The translations under genes and the position numbers were made by a program. From contig NJFT01000212.1 of the NCBI GenBank assembly GCA_002221725.1, positions 1 through 64,000 on the forward strand: 64,000 bases of DNA, written 5' to 3'. Positions 49,001 through 61,091 of the stretch are shown in pieces. The first letter of the stretch is position 1; each line of letters opens with the position of its first letter. The notes beneath the pieces are model-generated. The model was not told the origin of the DNA. It ran no database searches and was given only the letters and a program-made list of their open reading frames with translations. The DNA is from Scedosporium boydii. Lineage: Eukaryota > Ascomycota > Sordariomycetes > Microascales > Microascaceae.

Positions 49001-49853
49001 AGCCCTCTTCTCTGTCCGTAGCTTTTCGAGTTTCGGCTCGATCTCGTCACGAAGAAGTTCGGTGATTTCCTGGAGCTTCATCTCCTTCTTGGCCATCGTC
49101 TTCAACGCCTTATCTCTCCTATCCTCAAACATCCTCGTGCCAGCAGCCTCCTCAATCATGGCGAGAATTTCGACGGCCTTCATGTTCAAGACCTTGGTGA
49201 TGCGGCCCTGCATGATAAGAAAGTTGGGGTTGTTGATATTAAGTTGAACCGATTGGAAGAGGTTCTGCACAGTCTGTTGCTGCGCCCTGTGTCCATTGAT
49301 CAGGTACTTGGAGGTGCCACCTAGTACGATTTGCCGGGTTACGCTAATGGTGGCATATTCTTCGAATCCGATGGGGGACTTCTTCTTATCGCGATTGTCG
49401 AAGACGATGGTGACGCTCGCCTTTGTGACACCAGCCTGGCCGCGCTTGTAAATCAAGTCCTAGGATCACGATGATATTAGCAAATGGCCGGTTCGCGCAA
49501 CCCCCGCGACCCACCAAATACATTCAAGTGCATACCTGTAGATTCTGAGCTCGAACTGTCGACATGTTTGTGATACCTAGAACAAAGCAGATGGCGTCCA
49601 AAATATTGGACTTGCCACTGCCGTTCAGGCCTGTAATGGAGTTGAAGCTTTCATCCCTACATCATGGCGATTTAGAGACACGATTCGCGCGAAAGGCGGT
49701 TGGAGGGGCATGTTTACCATCCTGAGATGACGGTTCGCACCGCATACGACTTGAAGCCCTGCGGAGAGGATTAGTATGCTATCGAGACATGGATATGGCC
49801 GGGAGAGAGGAAAGGGATAGTCGTACGTCTATGATAACCTCGATAACCCTCAT
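46049..49853 (-). CDS. smc2: Condensin subunit SMC2
   Basis: ATPase core of condensin, which pairs with SMC4 to compact and resolve mitotic chromosomes. Five exons: 49853-49827, 49758-49718, 49656-49536, 49459-46374, 46313-46049; 1179 aa, the usual SMC2 length. N-terminal MRVIEVIID and GFKSYA are followed by Walker A GLNGSGKS (32-39) and the SMC2-typical AEIL-like [17 protein letters not shown]. Two long coiled coils flank a hinge (about residues 520-675, with [18 protein letters not shown] near its end). The C-terminal head carries the ABC signature LSGGQR (split by the last intron) and Walker [13 protein letters not shown]. The gene starts head-to-head with INCENP across 632 bp. All exon junctions are in phase and no anomaly is seen. 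Confidence 0.97.
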
Positions 49854-50485
49854 GTTGGCAGCATGCGAAACGTCAAGGCCGCTGGAGGTGGTTAGTATTG
49901 ATTCAGAGGTGATGTTGCGAGGTTCTCTGAGGGGAGCTGCGACGCGGAAAGTCCAATTCAATTGCAAAAGGCAAAGTAAACAAAGATACAAAGTACTCCA
50001 TACAGTGCGTTACAGTGTTGGTCTAACTCATGTCTTCGGTGTTTCAGCGAGTCGAGCCAGTAAAACGCCAATGGTCCGCTACAATCGCGCTCCTACCAGC
50101 GGTATCAAGTTGCGCAAGTCACGTGAGGTAGCAGCTCTCCACAGTGGCCAACGCTGTGATCCGCACCAGGAGGGGAGGAGAGACTAACACGGATCGGGAA
50201 GAATCAAAACAAACGAGCCCCAATGAGAGCAATGAACGCAACGAAAAAGGCGGGAAATCAACACGACCCGGCAGCTTTGGCTGAAGCTCTTCCACACTCC
50301 CACAAACCACCCACACCCTCGCCTATTATCTATCTCGACCTCAACCTCAACCTTGCCATCAACAACCTCTTCCCAGTATTCTTCACATACGAACTGGTCT
50401 CATCCTCCAATTGATAACCCAGTCCACCTCCACCATAGCCGCACTCGCCTCTGTATTCACACCTACATCGATTCCCGTCTCAGCT
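49854..50485. promoter_or_regulatory. Shared divergent promoter of SMC2 and INCENP
   Basis: 632 bp between the two start codons. It includes AGTCACGTGA at 50117-50126, which matches the yeast CDEI/Cbf1 consensus RTCACRTG, and C/T-rich leader sequence before the INCENP ATG. No gene lies inside. Co-regulation of the two mitotic genes is plausible but not demonstrated. Confidence 0.65.
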
Positions 50486-53400
50486 ATGGCCACGATCCGC
50501 GGATCGCGTTTGCCAATCGGCTCGGCGCCATGGATCTCGGAGGAGAGAGCAGCAGCTCTCCAGATCGTGGAAGACGAGGCTGAAGAATTCTCCTACTCGG
50601 TTCGAAACGATTTCGAGTGGTTGAACGAGCATATGGCCGGGATCTTCGACGAGAATGAAATGTAAGATCCCACCCATTCCTCAGAATACAAAAAAACGCC
50701 ACGGCACTAACATTTGGTACGATAGTAATGTCGCCGAGATGTTCAAGACTCCTGGAAAGTTAAGAGCGAAGACTCCAAGAGCAATCAGGAAACCGGAAAA
50801 TACCGAAGCGAGAGTTGTACGTGCTCGGTGCTATGCCGCGTTTGCTTTGGCAATGTCCTCTAATCCGTGTTACAGCCTCTGTCAGATATTTTCTCAGGAA
50901 CGCCCCGTGGAACGGCAAACCCGTTCCTCCAGCAGCTTAACCGACTCAACTCCCCTTCGCCCATGGCACCGACCGAACTGAAAAAGCCCTCGACTACGAC
51001 CCCTGCATATTCACCACCCAAAAGGCCCCTCCCCTCTCCGACTCGGCAAATTCCCACGACCATTCCTCATGCAGACTCGGGCTACCACGGAAGTCAATCT
51101 CAGGAGATTGGTGACCTGGAGAGCCCTAGCCAGACCCGTGTGCCGCTGGACGCGAAAACCCCGGTTAAGGCTGCTTCTCCCATCGGTTCGCCTACCCTCC
51201 ACAGGCAACAGAGCCCGACTCGGACAAGAGTGCTCCAGTCTCCTACAGCTACCTTCCTAACAGCAAAGGAAGAGCAAACTGCGAAAGTCATCCCAGATGC
51301 CACCCAACAGATCATATCCCCGACAACTACCCGCTCTAGAAATGTCCTACCTCAAAATAACGCGCCATCATCCCATGCTTCAGTTCCCCGCTCTCCTTCC
51401 CCTATAAGATCTTCTCCGGTCAAGTCTTCTCCTATGAAGATGTCTCCCGTCAAGACCTCTCCCCTGAAGACCCAAGTCGGATCACCCATCATCCGAAAGC
51501 CCGTGCCAAGCCGGGCCGAGACTAAACAAGAGGCAGATAATGAGCAGGACGATGAACACTCCCATTCTGATAACTCTAGCCCAATCAGGCCCGCTCTCCG
51601 TAAGAGCAGTCTGAACTTTGCGACGTTGCCTGCCCGAGAACCTTTGACCACTGGAAAGAGCATGGGTGGTAGGATGTCGCGGACCAGTCACCTGGATCTT
51701 AACAGGACCAGTTACTATGGTAGACCCACCGGCGGCAAGAGCCTTGGCAACACCATCATTCCGCCACCATCGACCGACGACGACGACGAGATGGATGTGG
51801 ATGAAGATGAGGAAACCGTGTCTCATAAACCTATTGAAGCTATCACAGACCATAATAAGACGTACACCCAGCGTCTTCAGGATCGGATAGGCATGCTTGG
51901 ACAGTCTCACGCTAAAGCCAGCCGTCCATCCAAGTCTATTGCGAACCTCGCCCCTACCAACACGGCTTCCACACCTGCCCCGGCGCGACACGATGAGAAA
52001 AAGCCATTTAGCCCCATTCGAAAGCCAACGACGCCTGGCGCTTTCCCTGGTGATGATGACGAGGACGACGACTGGATTGACCCCCCAGTCACAGTTGCCA
52101 AGCAACCCAGCCCTCGTCCCGCCGTTCCTCCAAAGGACAACGCGTACGGCCCGATGCCGGGCAAGGGTAGTTCCGAAACTGAGAGTGCCGATTTTGTTTT
52201 GCCTAAGCAGCGACAGCCAACTAGCCGACCGAACTCGCCGTACAAGCCCCCGATGATTCCGGAGAGGACAACTAGTACATTAACACACATGAAATCTGCG
52301 TCCGTCTCGGCGCTTCCTAATGCGAAGCTGCAAGAGGATGACACCGCAGGTTCCCCAAAGAAGGGAATCTCAGTCTCAAACCCCACTCTGGCTACCGTTT
52401 CGGAATCGGACCGCCCCGGAACACCAATGAAATCCCCTCTGCGAACGGCTCGTGATAGCCCCCTGAAGCAGGTCAAGAACAAGTTGTCCTCTATCCTTAA
52501 GAGCTCTAAGGGACTTCTTGCCAGTAGCGCAGCTATTAGTGCAGAGGGAAAGTCTTCTATCCTGTCCCCGTCTACGACTCGTCTCGAATGCTTGCCAGGT
52601 CCTTCGTCAGAATCGATTGCGCAGGCTAATCTAGGTGAATCGATGTACCCCGATCTGTCAAAGGTCTTGCCCGATGCCCAATCTCTCTTCTCGAGACCTG
52701 CAAGCCCGTCGAAGCCCATTGGGCGGCGCACGCGGGCATCCGCTGAGCGCGAGCGCAAGGAGAAGATGATGGAGAAGGAAGCCCGTCGATTAGCTGATCA
52801 GATGGAGAAGCTCGAGAAGGAGCGCGAAAAGGAGCGTGAAAAGGCGCGAGTGTTTAGCAAGGAGCAAGAGAGAATTGCGGCCATGGAGAAGCAGGTCGCT
52901 GCACAGAAGGAACAGGAGAGGAAGCGCCCGGTTGAGAAGGAACCTCCAAAGCCAGTTAGGTCTAGTCCAAGGAGAGCCAAGCCACAAGTCCAGGAGCAGG
53001 ATGTCGAGATGCAAGATGCATCGGCTGCGATGCCCCCCCCGCCTCCGCCATCAGTCTCTCGCGCGGGCGGCCCGGGTCCCGCTATTCGAAGCCGTGAGCT
53101 GAAACGACCAACGCGACCGGCTAAGGACAGCGCCATCAAGTCCAAGGCAGCGCCCACAGTTATCAAGGTCAACATGGGGCCCCATCATTCGCAGTATCAT
53201 CCGTCCAACAATGCCCTCTCTGCCAACCTGCACGAGTCTCTGGCCCCCGGCGCACCTCAAACACAGACCGCTACCAAGCCCGGCCAGACGAAGCTGAAGT
53301 CGAAGAGCTCAGTACAGAGCCTTAAGAGTTCAGTCTCGTCGACAGGACGTCCCAAGGCGCTGGAGCTCGCAGCGAAACGGAAAGAACAGGAAGAGCGTGA

Positions 53401-54643
53401 AGCTCAGCGCAAGCGCGAAGCAAGGGCAGAGATAGAACGCAAGAGGGCCGCGATGCAGGAAGATGAGCGGCGTCTCGAAGCGGAGAGGCAGAGGGAAAAG
53501 GAGAGGGAGTTGGAAGCCAAGAAGGCGGCGCAGAGGCAGGCGGCCATCGAGAAGGCCAAGCAAACGCGCGCGCCACCTCCGGCAGTACGATCGCAACCCA
53601 ACGGGCCACCTGACTACGCAGCTGCTCAGGAACAGCAGGTAACTTCACAGCCGCCAAGACCTCCATCGCGGCTTGGCTCGTCGGTTTTCCGATCTCAAGA
53701 GGATCTCAACCGGCCAGTCAATGCGCTCTTGTCGAACGCGAACAAGGCCCAGAAACGGCCTCTTGGCCAAGATAACGACGCGGGTAATGCCCGTGCACAG
53801 CAGGCGCGCAACGGACCTACATACCAAGGCAAGGATGCCAAGCGACGACGGACAAGCCAAGAACCGGATGAGGACATGGAGAGCTTGCCTAACATCAAGG
53901 GCCCTCCTGTCCGCCCTTCGGCCGGTTATAAGAAGGTATGGAGTAATACCAATTCTCATGATAAGCCTCGAACACGGATATGTATACTAACAGTATTATC
54001 ACAGTCGGAGGTTCAGAACAAGTCGATGTTCCTCGGCGGGTACACAGCAGTGCCACCGGCAGGTGCATCCCGCGATCTATTCAAGACAGCGGTCACATCC
54101 CAGCACAACGGTGCCCTGAAGGCGGCTCACCCGCTCGATATGGCACAGGTTTCCAAGGGCGCAATCCCATTCGCATCTAATCCTGGCCAGACAGGAACCG
54201 CTTTCAAGACGCCTGCCAGGCCGGGGGCGGTTGCTACAGTTAAGTCGACGGCGAAGTCGGCACCGCGCACGTCGCCGCGCTTCCCCAACGGCGACTCTAT
54301 CGAGCTGCCAGAAATCGATACGGACGACGAGGATGAGGATTCGGACAACGACCAGGGCGTGGTAGCGTCCTGGGCAGACTCGCCGGACCTCCGCCGTGCG
54401 TTGTTGAGGCAGGAGACGATGGATCCATCGCAGATCTTTGGGCCGCCGGCTCCCCTCAATATGGAAGAGGTATTCAGCAAGAGCAAGGACAGGTGGCACA
54501 AGTTCAGGGCTCGCACGTCGAGCGCTAACTGGAGCGGTGCGGACCGACTGACGGAGGATGACATCCGGAAGGATATGGCGGCTCGAGACAGGCTCCGGCG
54601 GGAGGGAGCTTGGACTTATGAGTTGAGCAAGGACATGGCATAG
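50486..54643 (+). CDS. INCENP/Sli15-type inner centromere protein, chromosomal passenger complex
   Basis: Scaffold that binds and activates Aurora kinase in the chromosomal passenger complex. Exons: 50486-50661, 50726-50816, 50876-53935, 54005-54643; 1321 aa. The N-terminus (SEERAAALQIVEDEAEEFSYSVRNDFEWLNEHM) fits the helical Survivin/Borealin-binding part. The middle is disordered and dense in Ser/Thr-Pro sites, including a cluster of five SP/TP-Lys repeats at about residues 262-288, probably CDK targets. Two charged helices (about 711-790 and 915-990, KEREKEREKAR and QRKREARAEIERKRA types) resemble the INCENP single alpha-helix. The C-terminal IN-box (about 1225-1315) has TDDEDEDSDND, WADSPDLRRALLRQ, DPSQIFGP and the Aurora-activating RTSSANWSGADRLTEDD. 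The last intron (53936-54004) is 69 nt, in frame and stop-free. Confidence 0.92.
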
Positions 54644-56712
54644 AGAGGTTAAACGAAACGATATCAATGGCGGAGGCTACATGATAGAGAGAAGTGGCTT
54701 GTGGAAGTACGGGACAGGGCAGTGTCGATGGCGTTTCGGTTGTATTTTGCTTGCGTGGCGGCGCTTATGCTTGCTTGCTCTTTTATTCCTTTCGGCGTTT
54801 TGGGTGTAGGAGTGCTACGGAACACGTTTTTGCTGTCACTTAGAAAAGGGGACATCGCAGGCTCTCCCTCTGTTCCTTGTATTTCTACATATCCATGATG
54901 CTTATAACTGAAAGCATATATTATAATGATTATGACGGGGATTATTGGTTGAGTTTCTCAAGATGTAGGATTCCAAGTTTTGAGATCAACACTGCAGTAG
55001 CAACTAGCATGGATCACCAAGTTCGGCAATGTTCCATACCTGATTTTGAGCATCGCATTATTTGGTATATATAACTTGATGCCATCATGGATCGTGGACT
55101 GCAAATTGGCAACAGTTTGGGCAATCAGATCAGATGGACGTGGTGGTGTGGTCATGGAAGCAAGAATTGGATCTGTTGATGCGCTTTGAATTGACGATCT
55201 AAATTCATCGCTCCTAGGCAGGCCAGCTGCAAAGTTTGAATGAACCCTGTTTCCAGACAAACAACGCCTGGCCTCTTAATAGCGGTCCCTAAAACATTGA
55301 ACTGTGCATTGTGGTGAGTTCTAGTCTCAGACATCGAGGCGGCAATCCGACGCAACACATGCGCATTAGTCGCTCCTTCCTCTGGGCACATGCTTCTTAT
55401 CTCGCAGCACGTCACCGACTTTCACATGTCAAATCCAAGACTCCAGTGCTCTTTCCTGTTTCCGGCCAAAGCCGCATTAGACAATTTTCGTCAATTTTCG
55501 TCAATTATCGTGCCTGAGTTTGAGGCTGCCCTGGACAGCGGAGGAGGCTCCTCGCAGAATGCTTCTTCTTATTCTTCTGCTGCATTATGTTTTGGGGTCT
55601 ACATTCGAGCGAAGAACTCGGTTCTCGAGGCGAAGACCAACCAGGGGTTGCATTCTGCCAGTTCAGATCTACCATCTTGCAGCTTGCAAAGGCCAGGCGC
55701 GGCGCCGTTGAGATTCCAGGACTCCAGGAGGGTGGCATCGGGCGAACGCAAGGGTCCACTTGGCTTGAACGCCTGCAGATGCTTTTGGCATTTGATCCAG
55801 ATGTTCCGTCTCGCAAAAAAAGGAATGTTCGCTGCCATCCCTCACCAGGATCCCTTGCGCTATCCAAGTGCTTAACACGGCGCTAGGCCGGCTCCCATTG
55901 ATCCGCCGATGTATCGAGAATAGCTTTCCCGCCGGCTTCTTCTCGTCATCCCTATCGAACGTGGAGTCTATCTGTGGCCTGTCCAATCTCGCTTCGTCGT
56001 CTGTGTTCGTGTTGGATTTGATTCGGAAGTCCACCTCGTGGACCTTAGTGGGGGTGTAAACAGAGAGACTTTCTCCGCTTCGAGTCCGTTCCATTCCTAA
56101 CGCCGCAAGTTTCCTATCTTTCTATTATTGTTGTTATTTATTCTCTTCCCTTTCCTTCCCTTAGCGCATGCCGGGCTTGGCAGATGTCCTTCGGTCGAGG
56201 TGAGGCAAACCGAGCACAATGACTGTTCTGGCTCTTTTTTGACACTCAACGGAACCACCGTCGTATCGTATGGGAGCAAGGGACAGAGACCACGCCCTCG
56301 AAAAAAGAGGCCACACCCAAAGCTTACTTTTTTTTTTCGTATCGTCCTATTTTAGCTCCCTTCTGACACCAGATCCGAGATCCAATTCCGTGGGCCCCCA
56401 TGATTCCTTGCCGGGAGTAGTTTTCCCTTGAGGCTCATTTTTATTCTCAACTTTCCCCCACCATTTACAACGGCATCCCCCACAAAGATAGACACTGCGA
56501 TATATGTTCCTTGCCTTGCCTTGCCTTTAATCTTTCCCAATTCCCACAAGACTGGGCATTCATAGCGGATTTTCTCTCATTCCACCTCATATGCTTGCTT
56601 ATATACGATAAGCTACTATTTACATCCACACGCGGATTCCCATACCTACTCTTGTATCGACATACTCAAACTCAAACACTGCCTTCCTGTGTAAACAAAA
56701 CAACCACCGCCC
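54644..56712. other. Intergenic region between INCENP and an unknown gene
   Basis: About 2.1 kb. A minus-strand frame at 55669-56094 (141 codons, ATG start) has somewhat gene-like codon use but no recognisable domain and no homologue I can name, so I do not call it. The right end is the promoter and leader of the gene at 56713. Confidence 0.55.
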
Positions 56713-57886
56713 ATGCTCTCCCTACTTCCATACACAGTCCAGTCCGGACTCGAACGTATCCGCAATGTTCACAGAGGCATGAGGCAACCCAGCACCAGCC
56801 TCGGCCCGCAAGTCGATTCCACGCAGAGATTTCAAGAACTAGATTCCTCAGCAGACGAAAGCGGCGAGGCCACGCCGCCTCTACCCGCCCGGCCAGGAAG
56901 CCAAAGCCCGTGGAACGGAAAAGCAACAGGAAACCGGAGGACCCAGAGAACCACCGGTCTCAGACAACGAGCAGGCTACGGCGCAAGTACAGGGGCGACG
57001 GGCACGGGGTACACCACTGCTCATTGCAGCGGAGAGACTACGCCGAGCAGCCTGGCGACGGAAGACGTCGAGGCGGAGTATAGCATCGAGGAGAGGGAGA
57101 TGGCGTCGTTGATGGAGGATGTTCGCGATGCCTTGCTCGTGCTGGATGATGCGGATAGGCGTCCAAGAGGGAACTCGGCGGGGACTGTGGAATCCGAGAC
57201 ATTTCCTGCAAGGCCGAGAAAGGACTCGGGCATCAAGTGGGACTCCGTCCGTCGTGGTATGTTCCACGAACCATGTTGCTTTTTCTCTTTGTCTCTCCTC
57301 GATAAACCCGGGATCTCTAACAGCCAAAACAGGACTCACAAAAATCTCCATCGCCCGCGACGAAAAATCCCAACCCCCCTCCTCCCGGAACCCCTCCTTC
57401 GAACGCACCGAATACATAGGCGGCCTCCGCCACCTCCTAACCTCTCTCCCGCCGGACCTCACCCCCGCCGAAATCTCCGCCCTCCGCTCCGCCCTCCCGC
57501 GCCCCCTCCACCCTTCCTCCCCACACATGCACCCTTCCTCGGCCGGCGGTCCGCCACCTCCTTCCGTCCTCCACCGCCTCGTGAAGACGGTCGTGGCGGC
57601 TTACCTCGTCATAATAGGAATGCTGCTCCCTCACATCCTAGCCGCGTTCCATGCCGCTGCGCGCGCGGAGAGGAAGTACCATGTTGGGGGTGCGTTGGTC
57701 GGCGGCGCTGTCGATATGGCTCGCTCGGCTGCTAGGCAGGTCGCTACTATGTCGGTTGGTGGGGATAGGACTGTGGGGGAGGCCGTTGCGAGTGGTGTTG
57801 CGTGGACGGTTAGTGGTGTTGCGGGTGGTGTGGCCGATGGGTTGGGAGAGGGCTTGGTTATCATTCAGGAGAGGAGGAGATTTTGA
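56713..57886 (+). CDS. Unknown fungal protein with one membrane segment
   Basis: I do not recognise this family. Two exons (56713-57256, 57333-57886) give 365 aa; the junction RRG|LTKISIARDEK is in phase, with an AACAGCCAAAACAG acceptor region. The first 120 residues are Ser/Thr/Gly-rich and probably disordered. A conserved-looking acidic helix follows (about 120-145, EEREMASLMEDVRDALLVLDD). After the intron come a structured stretch (YIGGLRHLLTSLPPDLTPAEISALRSALP), a Pro-rich loop, and one strongly hydrophobic segment (about 268-290, VAAYLVIIGMLLPHILAAF). The end is a small-residue-rich amphipathic tail (GGALVGGAVDMARSAARQV, ...SGVAGGVADGLGEGL). The tail could lie on or in a membrane. A role in organelle membranes is only a guess. 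Confidence 0.75.
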
Positions 57887-58486
57887 GCATTTTCCCTTTT
57901 CCTCTTTTGCTTGGATAGAGACGGGTTAGACGGGAATATTTAGACGTAGAGGTGATATTCTTGTTTCTGGTTCTGGCGTTTTGGGTAATACGAGAGGTTT
58001 GTTAGGGCTACTTATGTAGCATCATTGGTCGGTCGGACAGAGTTAACGAATCCATCTTTTGACGAGGCACGCAAGATAAGGGTACAATTGATATATAGCA
58101 AACATCAACGGGAGCGGACAATCTGCCTAATGCCTAAACGTACATACACAAGGTTATCATCATACTACAACGCCCGAACTGTCATTCAATCCTGCCCTCC
58201 GTCTATCGATTACAAAGGCCTAAAACTGGAACAACCTGTTTGACAAAAACAAAAAAAAAAAAAGAATCGAAGATGGTGTAGTAAAACAAAGTAGAGATGT
58301 CCCAGATCCGTCCAAGAACCGCTCAATTTTCTTTTTTCCCCCCCTCTAAACGTTTTGAACCTTCTTTTTGTGCTTCGTTTCTGCCCAACTGCCCTACTCC
58401 CCCATCCCCTTCGTTTCCGAAGCATTATCGTACACACACTACCGCCTGACCATCCTCTTCATTATATTTTCCTCAGAAAACGTCCT
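57887..58486. other. Convergent intergenic region
   Basis: 600 bp of 3' flanks between the unknown membrane protein and the DEAD-box helicase gene. It has A and T/C runs near 58245-58350. No gene. Confidence 0.65.
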
Positions 58487-60454
58487 TCACCACCTAGGCC
58501 TTCGCCTGTGTTGATGGCCATCACGGCCGGTGGAGTCACTATGGCGGTTCTCATGCATCACCCTCTCAAACCTGTTCTCGAAGGTGCGCCTCGAGTTGAC
58601 CGGGGGACGCCTCATGTTCCCGGACGAGTGATTTTGGGGCCCCACGTTGAAGCCTTGGACATTACGGAGACCCCTCTTTATCAACCATTGCTGCGAGACC
58701 CTAGGAGGCTCGGGCCAGCCCCAGGTAAGCTTGATCCATTTATTGGTATCGTCCACGAACTCTTGCGCATCGCAGCGCGGCATGTGGCCGAATTTCGATG
58801 TGTAGGCATCGGTGAGGGTTTGTTCATCAACGTGCTCGAATGCCGAACGCACATCCTCAAAGATTTGCGGCATAGGGGTTTCCTCAGATTCAATAAGGGC
58901 CTGGGAACTCTCCAACGAGGTGTCACGGACGAGGTCGAGGTCACCGAGAGAGCGCCTCGTGTCTTCCGCCTCATGCGCGGGGATGAGGAGCCAGCCCTCA
59001 CCATCCTTGCCCTGTCGCCCCGTACGTCCCAGACGGTGAATGTATTGTTCGCGGCTGACCGGGCGGCCAACCTGGATAACGTGGGTTACGTTGGGGAAGT
59101 CCATACCGCGGGCAGTGACGTCGGAGGAGATGAGGATGGCAGACTGGGCGCGGCGGAAGGCATCCGCAGCGTGAGTCCGGTTCCTTTGGCTGAGCTGACC
59201 GTGGATGAAGTAGGTGAAGGGATACTTAATATCATTAGGCCGTGACCTTCGCATCGTGGCATGAACTTTATGGGCAAGTTCCACCATGGTAGTGGTTGAG
59301 TAGTAAATGATGGCCTTGAAAGGCTGTCCTGTCTCCTTTGACTTTGCAACCTCGCGGTCGAGAAGCTCGTAGAGTGCGGGGAAGAGGTTGACCTGGGAAG
59401 GCAGAATAACAATCTTTTGGGGAATCTTCTCGTGTGTGGGCGCCTCATCATGTCGAATAGTCTGCACAAAGTCGAATTGATCCTGTCGGACCATGGATCT
59501 TGCTAGGCCGATAACATTGCGGGGAATTGTCGCTGAGAAAAGCATAGTTTGTCGCGGCTTTTCCTTGACATCAGGGAGCAGTCTCTGGATATCCTCCAGG
59601 GCGTCGGCAAATCCGACGTCAAGCATCCTGTCGGCCTCGTCAAGAACCAGCGCAGCCAAATTAGGAGCCTCGACGCGGCTGCTGGGATCCTCCAAGATGT
59701 CCTTTAGACGTCCCGGTGTGGCGACCAGAAGATGGCATCCTCGACGCTGGATATCCCGAAGCATGGATCCCTTATGTTGGCCACCAACAGCAACCTGGAC
59801 CACGAGTCCGGTGTGACGGGTTAATTCCATGGCTTCCTTTCCAATCTGCTCTGCAAGCTCGCGGGTAGGCGATATCACAATACCACGGATGTCATCCGGC
59901 TTCGCCCTCTTTGTCATGTGCCTGGTCGCAAGGCTAGAGTCCTCGTCAATCATGCGCTGGAGCATTGGCAGAAGGAACGCGATAGTCTTTCCCGTGCCGG
60001 TCTTTGCTTGGGCAACCCTAAGAGAGAGTTAGCTTTTTTTTAATTCAGGGCAATGCGATAGGATAGTATAAGAAGCCTACAAATCGAGTCCGCGGAGAGC
60101 AGCGCGCACGGTCTTGTCTTGCACCTCGGTCATGTACTCATATCCCATATCTTGTCGGACGGCGCGGATCAAATTGGGATGAATACCAGCCTCGATGGCA
60201 TCCTCGAAACGCATTGTCTGGTCCTTAGCAGGCTCTGCATCGGTGGCCTCGGTCTCTGCGGCTGTCGCAGTTCCCTGGTGAAGGAGACGAGAGTGGTGGA
60301 AGGCATTATAGAAGGCAGGTCGAACTGTGACCCGGGGAGTCGGGATGAGGCCAACGGCCCGGGATTGGAATTTAGAGATGGCTGGGGCTGAGACCGAGGC
60401 GCCGCATACCCGACGTATGGGCGTACATCTTCGGAGGAGGGATTGGCGAAGCAT
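58487..60454 (-). CDS. Mitochondrial DEAD-box RNA helicase, Mss116-like
   Basis: ATP-dependent RNA helicase of the Mss116 branch, which assists splicing and translation of mitochondrial transcripts. Two exons (60454-60081, 60017-58487), 634 aa. The N-terminal ~60 residues are Arg/Ser-rich without acidic residues (MLRQSLLRRCTPIRRV), a typical mitochondrial presequence. Core motifs: Q-motif region (YMTEVQDKTV), I AKTGTGKT (129-136), Ia PTRELAEQ, Ib TPGR, II DEAD (251-254), III SAT (286-288), IV-like KAIIYYSTT, V SDVTARGMDFPNV, VI HRLGRTGR (452-459). A helical Mss116-type C-terminal extension follows, then a basic Arg/His-rich tail (RRRPRW). The single intron sits just before motif I. The assignment to Mss116 rather than another mitochondrial DEAD protein rests on the presequence and C-terminal layout. 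Confidence 0.92.
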
Positions 60455-61091
60455 GGTGAAGGAAGAGGGGGAGGGAGGAGAGTGAATGATGATTAAGAAG
60501 CGTCGCTCGGTGTTGGAGCTCCGAAAGCTCTACGTTCAAAGAGGAAGGGCCCTCTCGGATTGAAGAGTGGTGTAAATGAAGCAAGGAATGAAAGGACAGA
60601 TGGTTTCTTCGATGAGCAGGATTTGATCCGCCGGGGGAAGAGTTTCTGTGGAGAGGAGGATGGACTGCGGGTGGTGTAGGTGCGATTGATGTTTGCGGGA
60701 AAAGAGACTCGACTTTCTCGTTCGTCCCAACTTTTTTTTAGCTTGGGAATTTTTCTTCCCCTTGCCACGCCAGGAACCACGCGACTGGTCCCATTGTCTC
60801 GCGGTTGAAATTTAATTGGGTCCCAAAGATTACCTCATCATGCGCCTTTCAACAATTGACAGCAATTGACAATATTGAATGGCCGGACTTGACAATTTGA
60901 CAAGGAATTGTTAAAGTCCCCATCAAAGCAAGAGTCAATGAAGTCGAATTGACACCCTGACCAGTCAACGACCCTGTTCTGGAGGAGGCTGCTCCCATGT
61001 TACAATGCTGCTAGAAAATACACAGCCACGAAACGTCTTGCATCCGTAGCTTATACTGACATCAAATACCGTCATCAATGGAGTTCCCAAT
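60455..61091. other. Intergenic region, helicase promoter and PEX7 3' flank
   Basis: 637 bp. TTGACAATT/CAATTGACA-type words recur around 60850-60955 (CAATTGACAGCAATTGACAA and neighbours). No gene. Confidence 0.6.

Noticed and set aside
51482..52758. Two long minus-strand frames (about 207 and 283 codons).
   Set aside because: They are shadows of the INCENP disordered region.
55669..56094. 141-codon minus-strand open frame with ATG start and fairly gene-like codons.
   Set aside because: No domain, no splice extension and no recognisable homologue; overlapping frames of similar length exist on the other strand.
58355..59245. 296-codon plus-strand frame.
   Set aside because: Entirely antisense to conserved DEAD-box helicase sequence.
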